Origin: an uncultured Eubacteriales bacterium
GTDB taxonomy: Bacteria; Bacillota; Clostridia; Oscillospirales; Acutalibacteraceae
Assembly: GCA_949292775.1 (NCBI GenBank)
Contig: CASFBL010000004.1
Coordinates: 48,481 to 112,480, forward strand
Direction of reading: 5' to 3'
Length of the DNA stretch: 64,000 bases
Shown here one piece after another: positions 1 through 8,000 of this stretch (its first letter is position 1; the number at the start of each line of letters is the position of its first letter). The translations under genes were made by a program, and so were the position numbers. The notes beneath the pieces are model-generated. The model was not told the DNA's origin. It saw only the letters and a list, made by a program, of their open reading frames with translations, and searched no databases.

Positions 1-1278
1 CACCCAGCAATAAAGGGAAACGGTGTTGTAAAGCTGGTCAATCACTTCACACAGTTCTTCTTTAAATTCTACACGCCAAGCGGGATCTTCACGGCTAAAC
101 ACTTTGTATTTATCATCTTTAATATGCAGCATACCAATATTCGGCAACACACCTGCATAAAAATCGCCAATATATTTGCCGCCGCTGACCATATCCTGCC
201 ACACTAGCATGCCGAGCCGGTCGCAGTGATAATACCAACGCGCAGGTTCCACTTTGATATGTTTCCGAAGCATATTGAAGCCAAGGCGTTTCATTTCCTG
301 AATATCAAAAATCATAGCCTCGTCGGTCGGCGGCGTGAGCCCCCCGTCCGGCCAGTAACCTTGGTCTAATAGCCCGCGTTGGAAATAGGGCCTATTATTT
401 AGAAACAGGCGTGTAATGCCTTTTTCGTCTTTAGAGATGTTGAATTTTCGCATGCCAAAATAACCCGTCACACGGTCAGTCACCTCACCGCTTTTCAAGA
501 CGGTTAAGGTTACATTATAAAGATTCGGCGTTTCCGGACTCCAAAGCTGTGCATTCGGTATGGATACTTCAGCGTTTTGCGAGACGCTGCCGTCAAAAAC
601 GACCTCTTCAGCAAAACGGATTTGAAGCTGTAAGTCAGCGTTTTCGGCATCGCTGAGAGCCGTAGTTATATGAACAAGTCCTTTGTCAATATCGGGTAAA
701 AACCGCCAGCTTTCCACATGGCAAGGGTGAACGGCTTCAAGCCAAACCGTCTGCCAAATGCCGGAGGTTGCTGTGTACCAAAAACCATGGGTATTGTTCA
801 CCTGTTTGCCGCGCTGCTGATGCCCTTCTTCCGTCGGGTCAAACACTTGAACAACAAGCTCGTTTTCGCCGTCTTTGAGCAAATTCGTAATGTCAAACGA
901 AAAAGCGCAATAACCGCCGGTATGCTGACCTGCAAGCTGGTGGTTAATATACACCTGGCATTTCCAGTCCACAGCACCAAAGTGCAGAAGGATGCGCTTG
1001 CCCTGCATATCCTGCGGCAAGGAGAAAGTTTTACGATACCAAAGGCGGCTTTCGGGTGAAAGCGGTTTTTCCACGCCGGAAAGCAGCGATTCAACCGCAA
1101 AGGGCACCAAAATTTCACCGTCAAACTGCGTAACCCATTCCATTTCTTTCGGTACAATCGCATATTCAAAGATACCGTTGAGATTCAGAAAAGAATCCCG
1201 AACCATCTGCGGGCGCGGGTATTCTGGCAAGGGACAATTTTTATCCACTTTGTCCGTCCAAACAGAACGCATCGACAT
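1..1278 (-). CDS. Glycoside hydrolase family 2 protein, C-terminus beyond the window
   Basis: This open frame starts at ATG 1278 behind a GGAGGG ribosome site and runs off the left edge without a stop, giving 426 codons. It has the GH2 order: an N-terminal jelly-roll sugar-binding domain (LWYRKTF, then VDWKCQVYIN), an immunoglobulin-like domain (LWSPETPNLY) and the start of the TIM barrel (YFQRGLLDQGYWPDGG, then LGFNMLRKHIKVEP). The last residues, LYCWV, fall just where the family continues into the stretch with the acid/base glutamate, so the catalytic residues are not visible. It is probably a cytoplasmic beta-glycosidase; the substrate cannot be told from this half. Confidence 0.9.
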   Translation of the reverse strand, partial: MSMRSVWTDKVDKNCPLPEYPRPQMVRDSFLNLNGIFEYAIVPKEMEWVTQFDGEILVPFAVESLLSGVEKPLSPESRLWYRKTFSLPQDMQGKRILLHFGAVDWKCQVYINHQLAGQHTGGYCAFSFDITNLLKDGENELVVQVFDPTEEGHQQRGKQVNNTHGFWYTATSGIWQTVWLEAVHPCHVESWRFLPDIDKGLVHITTALSDAENADLQLQIRFAEEVVFDGSVSQNAEVSIPNAQLWSPETPNLYNVTLTVLKSGEVTDRVTGYFGMRKFNISKDEKGITRLFLNNRPYFQRGLLDQGYWPDGGLTPPTDEAMIFDIQEMKRLGFNMLRKHIKVEPARWYYHCDRLGMLVWQDMVSGGKYIGDFYAGVLPNIGMLHIKDDKYKVFSREDPAWRVEFKEELCEVIDQLYNTVSLYCWV

Positions 1279-1379
1279 GAACATCCCTCCGTGTTAAAAG
1301 TATAGTTTTATTTTATACTAAGAAGCTTTTTTTGTCTATTGAAATCCTAAAATTATTTTGCTATAATACCAGTGCATTT

Positions 1380-1462
1380 GCGGGTATGGTGGAATTGGCA
1401 GACACGCAAGATTTAGGATCTTGTGGGCAACCGTGCAGGTTCAAGTCCTGTTACCCGCACCA
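1380..1462 (+). tRNA. tRNA-Leu (anticodon UAG)
   Basis: The acceptor stem pairs GCGGGTA with TACCCGC. The anticodon stem CAAGA/TCTTG encloses the loop TTTAGGA, which gives anticodon UAG (codon CUA). A long class II variable arm and the TTCAAGTCC T-loop support leucine, and CCA is encoded at 1460-1462. Confidence 0.96.
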
Positions 1463-1500
1463 AAAACAGTTCACACTTATGTGTGGGCTGTTTTTGTTTT
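1463..1500 (+). terminator. Rho-independent terminator after tRNA-Leu
   Basis: AAAACAG at 1463-1469 pairs with CTGTTTT at 1488-1494 around an inner CACAC/GTGTG stem, and a T-rich run follows. Confidence 0.8.
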
Positions 1501-1536
1501 GGCTGAAAAAGTCTTTTTTCCCCGTTAGGCTTAATC

Positions 1537-1565
1537 TTGACAATATTACTTTGCTATGTTATTCT
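1537..1565 (+). promoter_or_regulatory. Promoter of the padR operon
   Basis: A consensus -35 TTGACA (1537-1542) is separated by 17 nt from -10 TATTCT (1560-1565). Just downstream, ATGCAT and ATGTAT motifs at about 1565-1586 could be an autoregulatory PadR site; that part is inference. Confidence 0.65.
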
Positions 1566-1604
1566 ATGCATAGGAGCTCTATGTATAATTCAGGAGGTGC
1601 AAAT

Positions 1605-1952
1605 ATGGACATTAAAAAAGAACTTTCCAAAGGCAGCAGCGCATTGTTGGTTTTGTCTGTGTTGGCAGACACCGACCGCTACGGCTACCAAATCATCAAA
1701 GAAATTGAGCTGCGCAGTGAGCATGTGTTTTCTTTTAAAGAAGGCACGCTCTATCCCCTGCTTCACAATTTCGAGCGCGATGGCTATGTAAAATCCTATT
1801 GGGTGCAAAACGCCGGTGAACGCAAACGAAAATACTATTCCATAACCAAAAAAGGCTTGAAAGTGCTTTCAAAATCCAAAGAGGAATGGAAAAGTTATTC
1901 CACAGCCGTCAACAAGGTGGTTACAGGTTCCATAGCAAAATCCCTGGTTTAA
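1605..1952 (+). CDS. PadR-family transcriptional regulator
   Basis: This 115-residue protein is nearly all a PadR winged helix-turn-helix domain: YGYQIIKEIE (recognition region), then the wing segment EGTLYPLLHNFERDGYVKSYW and YYSITKKG. The ATG at 1605 follows AGGAGG with 7 nt spacing; the same frame stays open back to 1332 through the tRNA, so the longer reading is rejected. PadR proteins of this short class bind DNA as dimers and often repress an adjacent membrane-protein operon. The next gene starts 29 nt downstream and is the expected co-transcribed partner. The inducer is unknown. Confidence 0.9.
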   Translation: MDIKKELSKGSSALLVLSVLADTDRYGYQIIKEIELRSEHVFSFKEGTLYPLLHNFERDGYVKSYWVQNAGERKRKYYSITKKGLKVLSKSKEEWKSYSTAVNKVVTGSIAKSLV

Positions 1953-1981
1953 GTCGAGCGAGATTTTAAGGAGGGATTGTA

Positions 1982-3472
1982 ATGAACGACAGAATCAAAA
2001 GCTATATTCAGTCTGTTTTGCCGGTCAACTTGTCAGACGCAAAGCGCCAAGCGTTGTATGATGAGCTTTCCTGCCATATTTTAGACCGTTATGAATTTTA
2101 CAAAGAAATCGGTTTTAATGACGAAGAAAGCACGCAAAAAGCAATTCACGACATGGGTGAAGATGAAGATACCACGGACTATATCCGAAACGAGTTTGAC
2201 GAACTTTACTTTGAGAAAACATGGTGGGCGGTTTTAGCGTTTTTCGGTGTTCTTGTTTTAAACGCGATTGCCGGTGCTTTCGGCATTTGGGTGGTTGCCG
2301 GCGACTCACTCGGTCCGCCGAGTATTCTTAGAACTATTGTCAGCTTTCTAATGGTCACGGCTGTACTTTTGGGCACATGGGCAGCATATCATTTTGGCTG
2401 CCGCAAAACTTTGATTGCCTTGGGGACTGCTGAAGTTATGGTTGCCGGGAGCTTTCTATTTTGCTTTTTCCCGCAGGCTGCATTTTACAGTTTTTTCAAC
2501 GCAATATTTTATCTTTTAGACCGATTCACTCCACTGATTTTAGTTGACGCTTCCAAAATTTTTCTTGAATCATTTTGTGCCTTTGCCGGCATGGTTTTTC
2601 TTCTCTTGTTAGGCCTTATCTCGTTCATTCTCTCGGCACACATCAAACGGCATGGCATGCAAACTAAGGAAGTCCGATTATCCACCCAAATCGGCGCAGT
2701 GGCATTTCTCTTTATTGCTGTACTGTCCGTTTGCCTTTTGCGCCCATCGTTAGAGTATTTTCAAGATTATCCGGTTTGGTTTGATGAAACTTCAGATTCT
2801 ATTGACGAAAATGCTGCCGTGCTTTACGACAAACTTTGTAATATCCGTAATTATGACGAAGCAAAAGCATATTTAAAAACATACGGTTACATAAGCACCG
2901 AAGATTATATAGAAACCTTAAACCCAAACGATGTAAAAAAATTTGAAAAAAACTTCAATCAAATTGATTTCTTTTTCGGCGATGATTATGAGGTGTTTTT
3001 CTACCCGCAAAAAACGAAGATGGGCGATGACTACAATTACAGAAGCAATGCATTTTTATATTTGCAGGCATCCGATGACGGTACACTGACAGGCATCGGT
3101 GTCGGGAACGGTATGACGCTTTACGGGAAGTATGGCGCAACGGTATTTGCCAAAGAAACGAATGATACAAAATCCTGTTTAGAAGCGTTCCAAGCACTTC
3201 GCGCAGGTGACAGCAAGCAAAAAGTTTTAGAGAATAACGGCGAAAAATTCGGTGAGTTGTATACGGAGTTTCGCACCTATACAAATCAAAGCACAAACGA
3301 ATATTACCGTTTTGTCTGTGACCCGCAGTCCAGCAATATGTTCGACGAAAAACAAGTCCCTTTGTATTTAGAGTTCTATTTTGAAAACGGTGTTTTGACT
3401 GACGGAAAAATCAGTTACAGAACATTCAATGAAACGGGGTCTGAAAAACATACGATAGAGCTAAGAAAATAA
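1982..3472 (+). CDS. HAAS/DUF1700-type membrane protein, PadR partner
   Basis: The 496-residue protein begins with a roughly 75-residue helical domain (KRQALYDELSCHILDRYEFY, then EESTQKAIHDMGED) of the kind found at the N-terminus of permeases and DUF1700/HAAS proteins next to PadR genes. Six or so hydrophobic segments follow to about residue 260, then a soluble C-terminal half of about 230 residues, probably extracytoplasmic, with acidic and aromatic residues and no motif I recognise. It starts at ATG behind GGAGGG. Co-transcription with padR is inferred from spacing. Function is unknown; a role in envelope or drug response is only suggested by family context. Confidence 0.75.
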   Translation: MNDRIKSYIQSVLPVNLSDAKRQALYDELSCHILDRYEFYKEIGFNDEESTQKAIHDMGEDEDTTDYIRNEFDELYFEKTWWAVLAFFGVLVLNAIAGAFGIWVVAGDSLGPPSILRTIVSFLMVTAVLLGTWAAYHFGCRKTLIALGTAEVMVAGSFLFCFFPQAAFYSFFNAIFYLLDRFTPLILVDASKIFLESFCAFAGMVFLLLLGLISFILSAHIKRHGMQTKEVRLSTQIGAVAFLFIAVLSVCLLRPSLEYFQDYPVWFDETSDSIDENAAVLYDKLCNIRNYDEAKAYLKTYGYISTEDYIETLNPNDVKKFEKNFNQIDFFFGDDYEVFFYPQKTKMGDDYNYRSNAFLYLQASDDGTLTGIGVGNGMTLYGKYGATVFAKETNDTKSCLEAFQALRAGDSKQKVLENNGEKFGELYTEFRTYTNQSTNEYYRFVCDPQSSNMFDEKQVPLYLEFYFENGVLTDGKISYRTFNETGSEKHTIELRK

Positions 3473-3486
3473 GGAAAAAATTTACA

Positions 3487-3527
3487 AACCCCCTGTCCTT
3501 ATGGGACAGGGGGTTCATTTTTTAGGA
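3487..3527. terminator. Bidirectional terminator between convergent genes
   Basis: AACCCCCTGTCC (3487-3498) pairs with GGACAGGGGGTT (3504-3515) around a short loop. T-runs flank it on the plus side and A-runs on the other, so it can serve both the HAAS gene and the TM2 gene. Confidence 0.9.
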
Positions 3528-3532
3528 ACTGA

Positions 3533-3946
3533 CTATTTCAATGGATTACCGTTGGCATCCGGCAGTGTGCCCTGGAAAATCTTGACGGCTTCAATAATTG
3601 CCCAAACCCAAACAACCGTAGGCGCAATAAAAGTCCAACTCAAAAGGATTGAAATAAGCAGCTGGATAACACCTCTTTGGTTATAACCGAGATAAAAGTT
3701 GTGAATCCCAAGCGTGCCAAGGAAAATCGCCAACAGACCGGCGACCAGTTTTTCCTTTTGAGCGCCGGTAGCAGCAGCCGCCTGCGGATTTAACGCAACG
3801 CCACAGGAAAGGCAAAACGCCGCACCGGGTGCAGTCTGCGCGCCACAATTCGGGCAAAAACTATTCCCCGCCATTTTTGGTGCCCCGCAGTTTACACAAA
3901 CAGCAGCTACATCGTCCATGGGTTTGCCACAGTTTTTACAATACAT
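3533..3946 (-). CDS. TM2-domain membrane protein with zinc ribbons
   Basis: The 137-residue protein has four CxxC pairs in its N-terminal 50 residues (C3/C6, C17/C20, C31/C34, C45/C48), which form two zinc-ribbon units. A TM2 domain follows from about residue 65 (LVAGLLAIFLGTLGIHNFYL, then the second membrane segment ending WVWAIIEAVK). The G-x-HxFYLG core of the TM2 family is present. The start follows GGGAGGAG. TM2 proteins with zinc ribbons are common in Clostridia and their molecular role is unknown. It is a single-gene unit with its own consensus promoter and terminator. Confidence 0.88.
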   Translation of the reverse strand: MYCKNCGKPMDDVAAVCVNCGAPKMAGNSFCPNCGAQTAPGAAFCLSCGVALNPQAAAATGAQKEKLVAGLLAIFLGTLGIHNFYLGYNQRGVIQLLISILLSWTFIAPTVVWVWAIIEAVKIFQGTLPDANGNPLK

Positions 3947-4018
3947 ATTTTACTCCTCCCAACTAAATAACAAAAACTCACAGTTTTCATTCTGTTTACG
4001 GCCTGTGAATTTATGTAA

Positions 4019-4047
4019 ATTATACAATTAAAATTACTTTGTGTCAA
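4019..4047 (-). promoter_or_regulatory. Consensus promoter of the TM2 gene
   Basis: On the minus strand TTGACA (4042-4047) is followed after exactly 17 nt by TATAAT (4019-4024). Both hexamers match the vegetative sigma consensus perfectly. This leaves about 65 nt of leader before the TM2 start. Confidence 0.85.
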
Positions 4048-4148
4048 TATTTTAAGGATGTTTTATTCAAAATTTCTATATAACAGTTCTGTAAATCATC
4101 ACTACTCATAAAATATATAGAAAAATATATACGGATCGAGGCGCTATT

Positions 4149-5159
4149 ATGTCAGAAAAACTACATTATTTAACTTCAACACTTGTCCCCCAATACACTG
4201 AGTATCGCATTGACGACCAATGCATGCCCGAAAAATGCATTCGTTTCAATGCTTTCCCTCCGCTTTGCTTGTGCGATATCTTTGCAGCGGTTGCAGAAAA
4301 AGCAGAAAAGGAAAATCTGCCTATACATTTTCTGCATCATCCGCTGGACGATTCGATTCACGGCATTTATTTGCCGACACTGCAAGCGGCACTGACGCAG
4401 TCAGACATTTTCATCCCCGGCGAAACCAGTTTTACAGATTTGTATGCAGCAAGTCATGCTGAAAAATTAAAAAAGACTTTCTTTGACGCAGTCACAGTTT
4501 TCAACTCCGCAAGGACCTTTCATAATTTAGAAGAGGAAATTTATATACAACACATGGATTTTTCCCGTGCAGACCTGCTGTGTGACGAATTTTTGAGCCG
4601 TTTGCTTGCCGGACGAATTAAAAAAGAAAACGCTGGAAAAGCTTACCACCGCTTTTTCGGTGCAGCCAGTATTAACGGAAATCTCTGCTATATCCCACAA
4701 CTGACAGAAACGGTTGAAAAGCGCTATTTTATTAAAGGGCGACCGGGCACAGGGAAATCCACTTTCTTAAAAAAGATTGCAAACACCTTGCTCGAATACG
4801 GCATTGTCACGGAAATCTATCATTGTTCGCTCGACCCAAACAGTTTAGACATGGTCATTGCCCGGGAAATCGGTGTCTGCTTGTTTGACAGTACTGCACC
4901 GCATGAATTTTTCCCCGTTCGTACATCGGATGAAATCATAGACTTATACAAAGAATGTGTAACGCCGGGAACGGACGAAAAGTATGCAAGTCGCATTTCA
5001 GAACTGGAAACAACATATAAAGAAAAAATTACAGAAGGGTTAACACTTCTGAACGAGCTATATCAAACGCAGGATTCTTTCTTTGGCGCGCTGCCGCCAG
5101 TGGATACAAAAGCTTTTCAACTGCTCAAACAGCATGCACTGCAAACTATTTTCGGATAA
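4149..5159 (+). CDS. P-loop ATPase of the PRK06851 type with a degenerate first half
   Basis: The 336-residue protein carries one Walker A motif, GRPGTGKS at residues 197-204, followed by HCSLDPNSLDMV and CLFDSTAPHEF. That pattern is characteristic of the PRK06851 family of uncharacterised P-loop proteins in Firmicutes. Members I recall are built from two such halves; here the N-terminal half keeps an echo of the second segment (HHPLDDSIHGI) but has no P-loop. Binding of ATP or GTP is expected, the biological role is unknown. The gene stands alone, starting after GAGGCG and ending in a strong terminator. Confidence 0.7.
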   Translation: MSEKLHYLTSTLVPQYTEYRIDDQCMPEKCIRFNAFPPLCLCDIFAAVAEKAEKENLPIHFLHHPLDDSIHGIYLPTLQAALTQSDIFIPGETSFTDLYAASHAEKLKKTFFDAVTVFNSARTFHNLEEEIYIQHMDFSRADLLCDEFLSRLLAGRIKKENAGKAYHRFFGAASINGNLCYIPQLTETVEKRYFIKGRPGTGKSTFLKKIANTLLEYGIVTEIYHCSLDPNSLDMVIAREIGVCLFDSTAPHEFFPVRTSDEIIDLYKECVTPGTDEKYASRISELETTYKEKITEGLTLLNELYQTQDSFFGALPPVDTKAFQLLKQHALQTIFG

Positions 5160-5162
5160 AAC

Positions 5163-5203
5163 AAAAAATAATCGGAATGTAAAAAACATTCCGATTATTT
5201 TTT
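5163..5203 (+). terminator. Rho-independent terminator
   Basis: A 17-bp stem, AAAAAATAATCGGAATG against its exact complement, flanks a 7-nt loop and ends in a T-run. Confidence 0.92.
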
Positions 5204-5262
5204 GTCACCTTTTAATACTTTTAGGCATCTATAATTTTGAGTACACACAAAGGAGCAACAAA

Positions 5263-6675
5263 ATGGTTTTCAGTAGCTTACAATTTATTTTTCTTTTTCT
5301 CCCCTGCTTCCTTTGTGTATACTATGCGGTTCCATTCCAATGGAAAAACACCGTATTGCTGTTTGGAAGTCTTATATTTTATGCGCTTGGCACCCTGGAC
5401 AAGCCGGAATACATTGTTTTGCTGATTCTTTCCGTACTTGAAAATTTTGTGTTAGCCAGCAGAATGTCTAAAACAGAAAAGAATAGAAAAACACTGCTTA
5501 TCATCGGTTTGGTCTACAATTTCGCCTGGCTCTTTCTGTTTAAATACGCTGCCTTTTTTCTCTCCGGCGTTAATCAACTGATTGCTCTGATTCCAAAAAC
5601 AAATTTTCAATTTCGAGCACCGGAACTTTTGCTGCCAACCGGCATCAGCTTTTACACCTTTCAAGCTGTTTCTTATTTGATAGATGTCTACCGGAAGACT
5701 TGTGCTGCGGAAACCTCCCCGATTCGGCTCGGCACTTACATCTGCATGTTTCCGCAGCTGATTGCAGGCCCGATTGTTACATATGGCCAGGTGGCAAAAA
5801 AACTGCAAAACAGGACGCATTCAGTACAGCTGTTTCTGAGCGGATTGAAGCTGTTTATTTTAGGACTCGGCAGCAAGGTTTTACTGGCGAATCAACTTGG
5901 CGGGCTATGGAGCGATATCAACGCGATAGGTTACGACAGCATTTCTACGCAACTTGCCTGGATGGGAATTGCCGCTTATTCCTTTCAAATCTATTTTGAT
6001 TTTTGGGGCTATTCGCTTATGGCAATCGGTCTTGGCAAAATGCTCGGCTTTCAGCTTCCCAAAAACTTCTGTTTTCCATATTTGTCCGTCAGCATGACCG
6101 AATTTTGGCGTCGCTGGCACATTACACTTGGCAGCTGGTTTCGCGAATATGTATATATTCCTTTGGGCGGCAGTCGAAACGGCAAATGGAAAACCTATCG
6201 AAATTTGTTTGTAGTTTGGCTGCTGACCGGGCTTTGGCACGGTGCACACGTCAATTTCCTGCTGTGGGGACTTTTCCTGTTTGCTGTAATTGCAGTCGAA
6301 AAGGCCGGATTAAAGAAATTTTTGGATAACCATAAAGCACTGGGCCATATTTATATGCTTTTCCTGATTCCGTTGACCTGGGCGCTGTTTGCAATCACAG
6401 ATCTTTCACAGCTCACTTTGTTTTTTGGGCGGCTTTTCCCCTTTTTCAGCTCAGCCGCGGCGCCGGTCTTTCGCTATGACTTCTTAAAATACATGAAAGA
6501 ATACGGCGTTTTGCTGCTTTGCGGGTTTCTTTTTTCAACAAAGTTCCCGGCAAAGCTCTATAAAAAAATAAGCAATGACTGGGTTGGCGCCCTGTTGCTT
6601 CTAATCCTTTTTTGGGCATCAGTCTATTGCTTATATATTGGGCTAAATGACCCGTTTTTATATTTTCGATTCTAA
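5263..6675 (+). CDS. MBOAT-family membrane O-acyltransferase
   Basis: A multi-pass membrane protein of 470 residues. The MBOAT signature is clear: FWRRWHITLGSWFREYVYIP with LGGSR, then GLWHGAHVNFLLWG, which holds the conserved catalytic histidine. AlgI, DltB and PatA belong to this family and pass acyl groups across the membrane to extracellular polymers. ATG 5263 follows AAAGGAG; the frame stays open upstream through the previous terminator, so the longer start is rejected. An SGNH protein follows 11 nt later, the usual two-protein arrangement in PatA/PatB or AlgI/AlgJ-type O-acetylation. The acceptor polymer is not identified; peptidoglycan is suggested by the sigma/anti-sigma pair downstream. 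Confidence 0.9.
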   Translation: MVFSSLQFIFLFLPCFLCVYYAVPFQWKNTVLLFGSLIFYALGTLDKPEYIVLLILSVLENFVLASRMSKTEKNRKTLLIIGLVYNFAWLFLFKYAAFFLSGVNQLIALIPKTNFQFRAPELLLPTGISFYTFQAVSYLIDVYRKTCAAETSPIRLGTYICMFPQLIAGPIVTYGQVAKKLQNRTHSVQLFLSGLKLFILGLGSKVLLANQLGGLWSDINAIGYDSISTQLAWMGIAAYSFQIYFDFWGYSLMAIGLGKMLGFQLPKNFCFPYLSVSMTEFWRRWHITLGSWFREYVYIPLGGSRNGKWKTYRNLFVVWLLTGLWHGAHVNFLLWGLFLFAVIAVEKAGLKKFLDNHKALGHIYMLFLIPLTWALFAITDLSQLTLFFGRLFPFFSSAAAPVFRYDFLKYMKEYGVLLLCGFLFSTKFPAKLYKKISNDWVGALLLLILFWASVYCLYIGLNDPFLYFRF

Positions 6676-6686
6676 GGAGGTTCCCC

Positions 6687-7481
6687 ATGAAAAAGCAACT
6701 CAAAACAAACCTGTTTATAATCCTTTTCATTGCAAGCTTTCTAGTCGCTTTTCCCTTCGTTATTAAAGCTGTCGGGCAGAAAGACACCGCCGAGCTGTCA
6801 GTGTCTTCTCAAGTCACAGCCACACAGTCCCAGTCTGAAACTGTTTCCCAGCCTAAAACCACGGAAACGACCGCTGTGATAACAGAATCCAGTGTCTACA
6901 CCACAGTAGACCCCTCCTATTTTGACGACGCGCTGTTTATCGGCGACTCCAGAACAGTAGGGCTGTCTGAATACAGCGGGCTTACCAATGCAGATTATTT
7001 TGCGAGTGTCGGCATGAGTCTTTATAAAATCGAAAAAGAAACGGTTTCCGTACGCTCGGTAGGCAAAATGAAGTTGCCGGATTTGCTCGAAGCTAAGAAA
7101 TATGGTAAGATTTATGTCATGCTCGGCATCAACGATTTAGGATATGACCTGCAAAAAACGATTGGCCGCTATCAGACGCTTTTGCAGGAAATCAAAACAC
7201 TTCAGCCGGATGCGATTCTATATGTCTGTGCCAACCTGCATGTAACGAAAATGCGCTCCGAAAGCGATGATGTTTTCACCAACGCAAATATCGACAAGTT
7301 TAACGATGCTCTAAAAACGCTTGCGCAGCAGCAGAACGCCTATTATATTGATATTAATCCAGTATTTGATGACGGAAACGGGAACTTAAAAGATGCTTAC
7401 ACCAGCGATAACACGCATGTGCTTGGCAGATATTACAAAGAATGGGGCAACTGGCTGTGCACACAAGCCGTCGTAAAATAG
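6687..7481 (+). CDS. Membrane-anchored SGNH/GDSL hydrolase-fold protein
   Basis: The 264-residue protein has an N-terminal membrane anchor (about residues 8-28), a Ser/Thr/Gln-rich linker to about 72, and an SGNH domain. The catalytic serine is S88 in FIGDSRTVG, the glycine/asparagine block is VMLGINDLG, and the C-terminal D241-x-x-H244 in SDNTH supplies the rest of the triad. All residues expected for activity are there. Coming 11 nt after an MBOAT gene, it probably completes acyl transfer on the outer face, or removes acyl groups. RBS is AAGGAGG. The GDSR variant of block I is common in clostridial proteins of this kind. Confidence 0.85.
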   Translation: MKKQLKTNLFIILFIASFLVAFPFVIKAVGQKDTAELSVSSQVTATQSQSETVSQPKTTETTAVITESSVYTTVDPSYFDDALFIGDSRTVGLSEYSGLTNADYFASVGMSLYKIEKETVSVRSVGKMKLPDLLEAKKYGKIYVMLGINDLGYDLQKTIGRYQTLLQEIKTLQPDAILYVCANLHVTKMRSESDDVFTNANIDKFNDALKTLAQQQNAYYIDINPVFDDGNGNLKDAYTSDNTHVLGRYYKEWGNWLCTQAVVK

Positions 7482-7496
7482 CAATAGGAAAGAGAG

Positions 7497-8000
7497 ATGA
7501 CTGGAATGCAAGATGAAAAAGCCTGGTTTACGCAAGCTGCTTTGCAACAGCAAAATAGCTTGTATCTTCTTGCATTCAGCATTTTAAAAAACGACGAGGA
7601 TGCTAAAGACGCCGTGCAGGACGCTTTGATTCAAGCTTATCGCAATTTAGATTCTTTACGCGACAAAAGCAAGTTCCGGCCATGGATAATGAAGATACTG
7701 ACAAACTGCGCTTATGCTGCTCTGCGCAAAAAAGCACCGGCCGAGCAGATAGAAACGCAATGGGACCTTGCCGCGCCGGAGGAAAGAATAGATATTTCTA
7801 CGAAGCTCTCTCTATGGGAAGCTGTGCAGCTATTGCCTCTCCCCTATCGAACAGTCGTTACACTTTATTATTATGAAAACCTCTCTGTTAAAGAAATCGG
7901 AAAAATTACAGATTCTCGGCCGGACGCGGTAAAAAAACGACTTTCACGAGCGCGTGAACAGCTCAAACAGATATTGCCAAAGGAGGTGCTGGAATCATGA
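7497..8000 (+). CDS. sigV: ECF sigma factor, SigV-like (ECF30 type)
   Basis: A 167-residue sigma-70 family protein with region 2 (ILKNDEDAKDAVQDALIQAY, then FRPWIMKILTN) and region 4 (LPYRTVVTLYYYENLSVKEI and AVKKRLSRAREQLK), and no regions 1 or 3. The linked gene overlaps by four bases (ATGA) and encodes an RsiV-type anti-sigma, which points to the SigV group. In Bacillus subtilis, Enterococcus and Clostridioides difficile this group responds to lysozyme. It lies 15 nt after the SGNH gene, so all four genes may be one transcription unit. I found no convincing ECF-type promoter upstream. Start ATG 7497 follows AGGAAAGAG. Confidence 0.85.
   Translation: MTGMQDEKAWFTQAALQQQNSLYLLAFSILKNDEDAKDAVQDALIQAYRNLDSLRDKSKFRPWIMKILTNCAYAALRKKAPAEQIETQWDLAAPEERIDISTKLSLWEAVQLLPLPYRTVVTLYYYENLSVKEIGKITDSRPDAVKKRLSRAREQLKQILPKEVLES

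Noticed and set aside
1332-1604. Upstream extension of the padR frame
   Set aside because: It runs through the tRNA-Leu gene and its terminator; the AGGAGG-preceded ATG at 1605 is the start.
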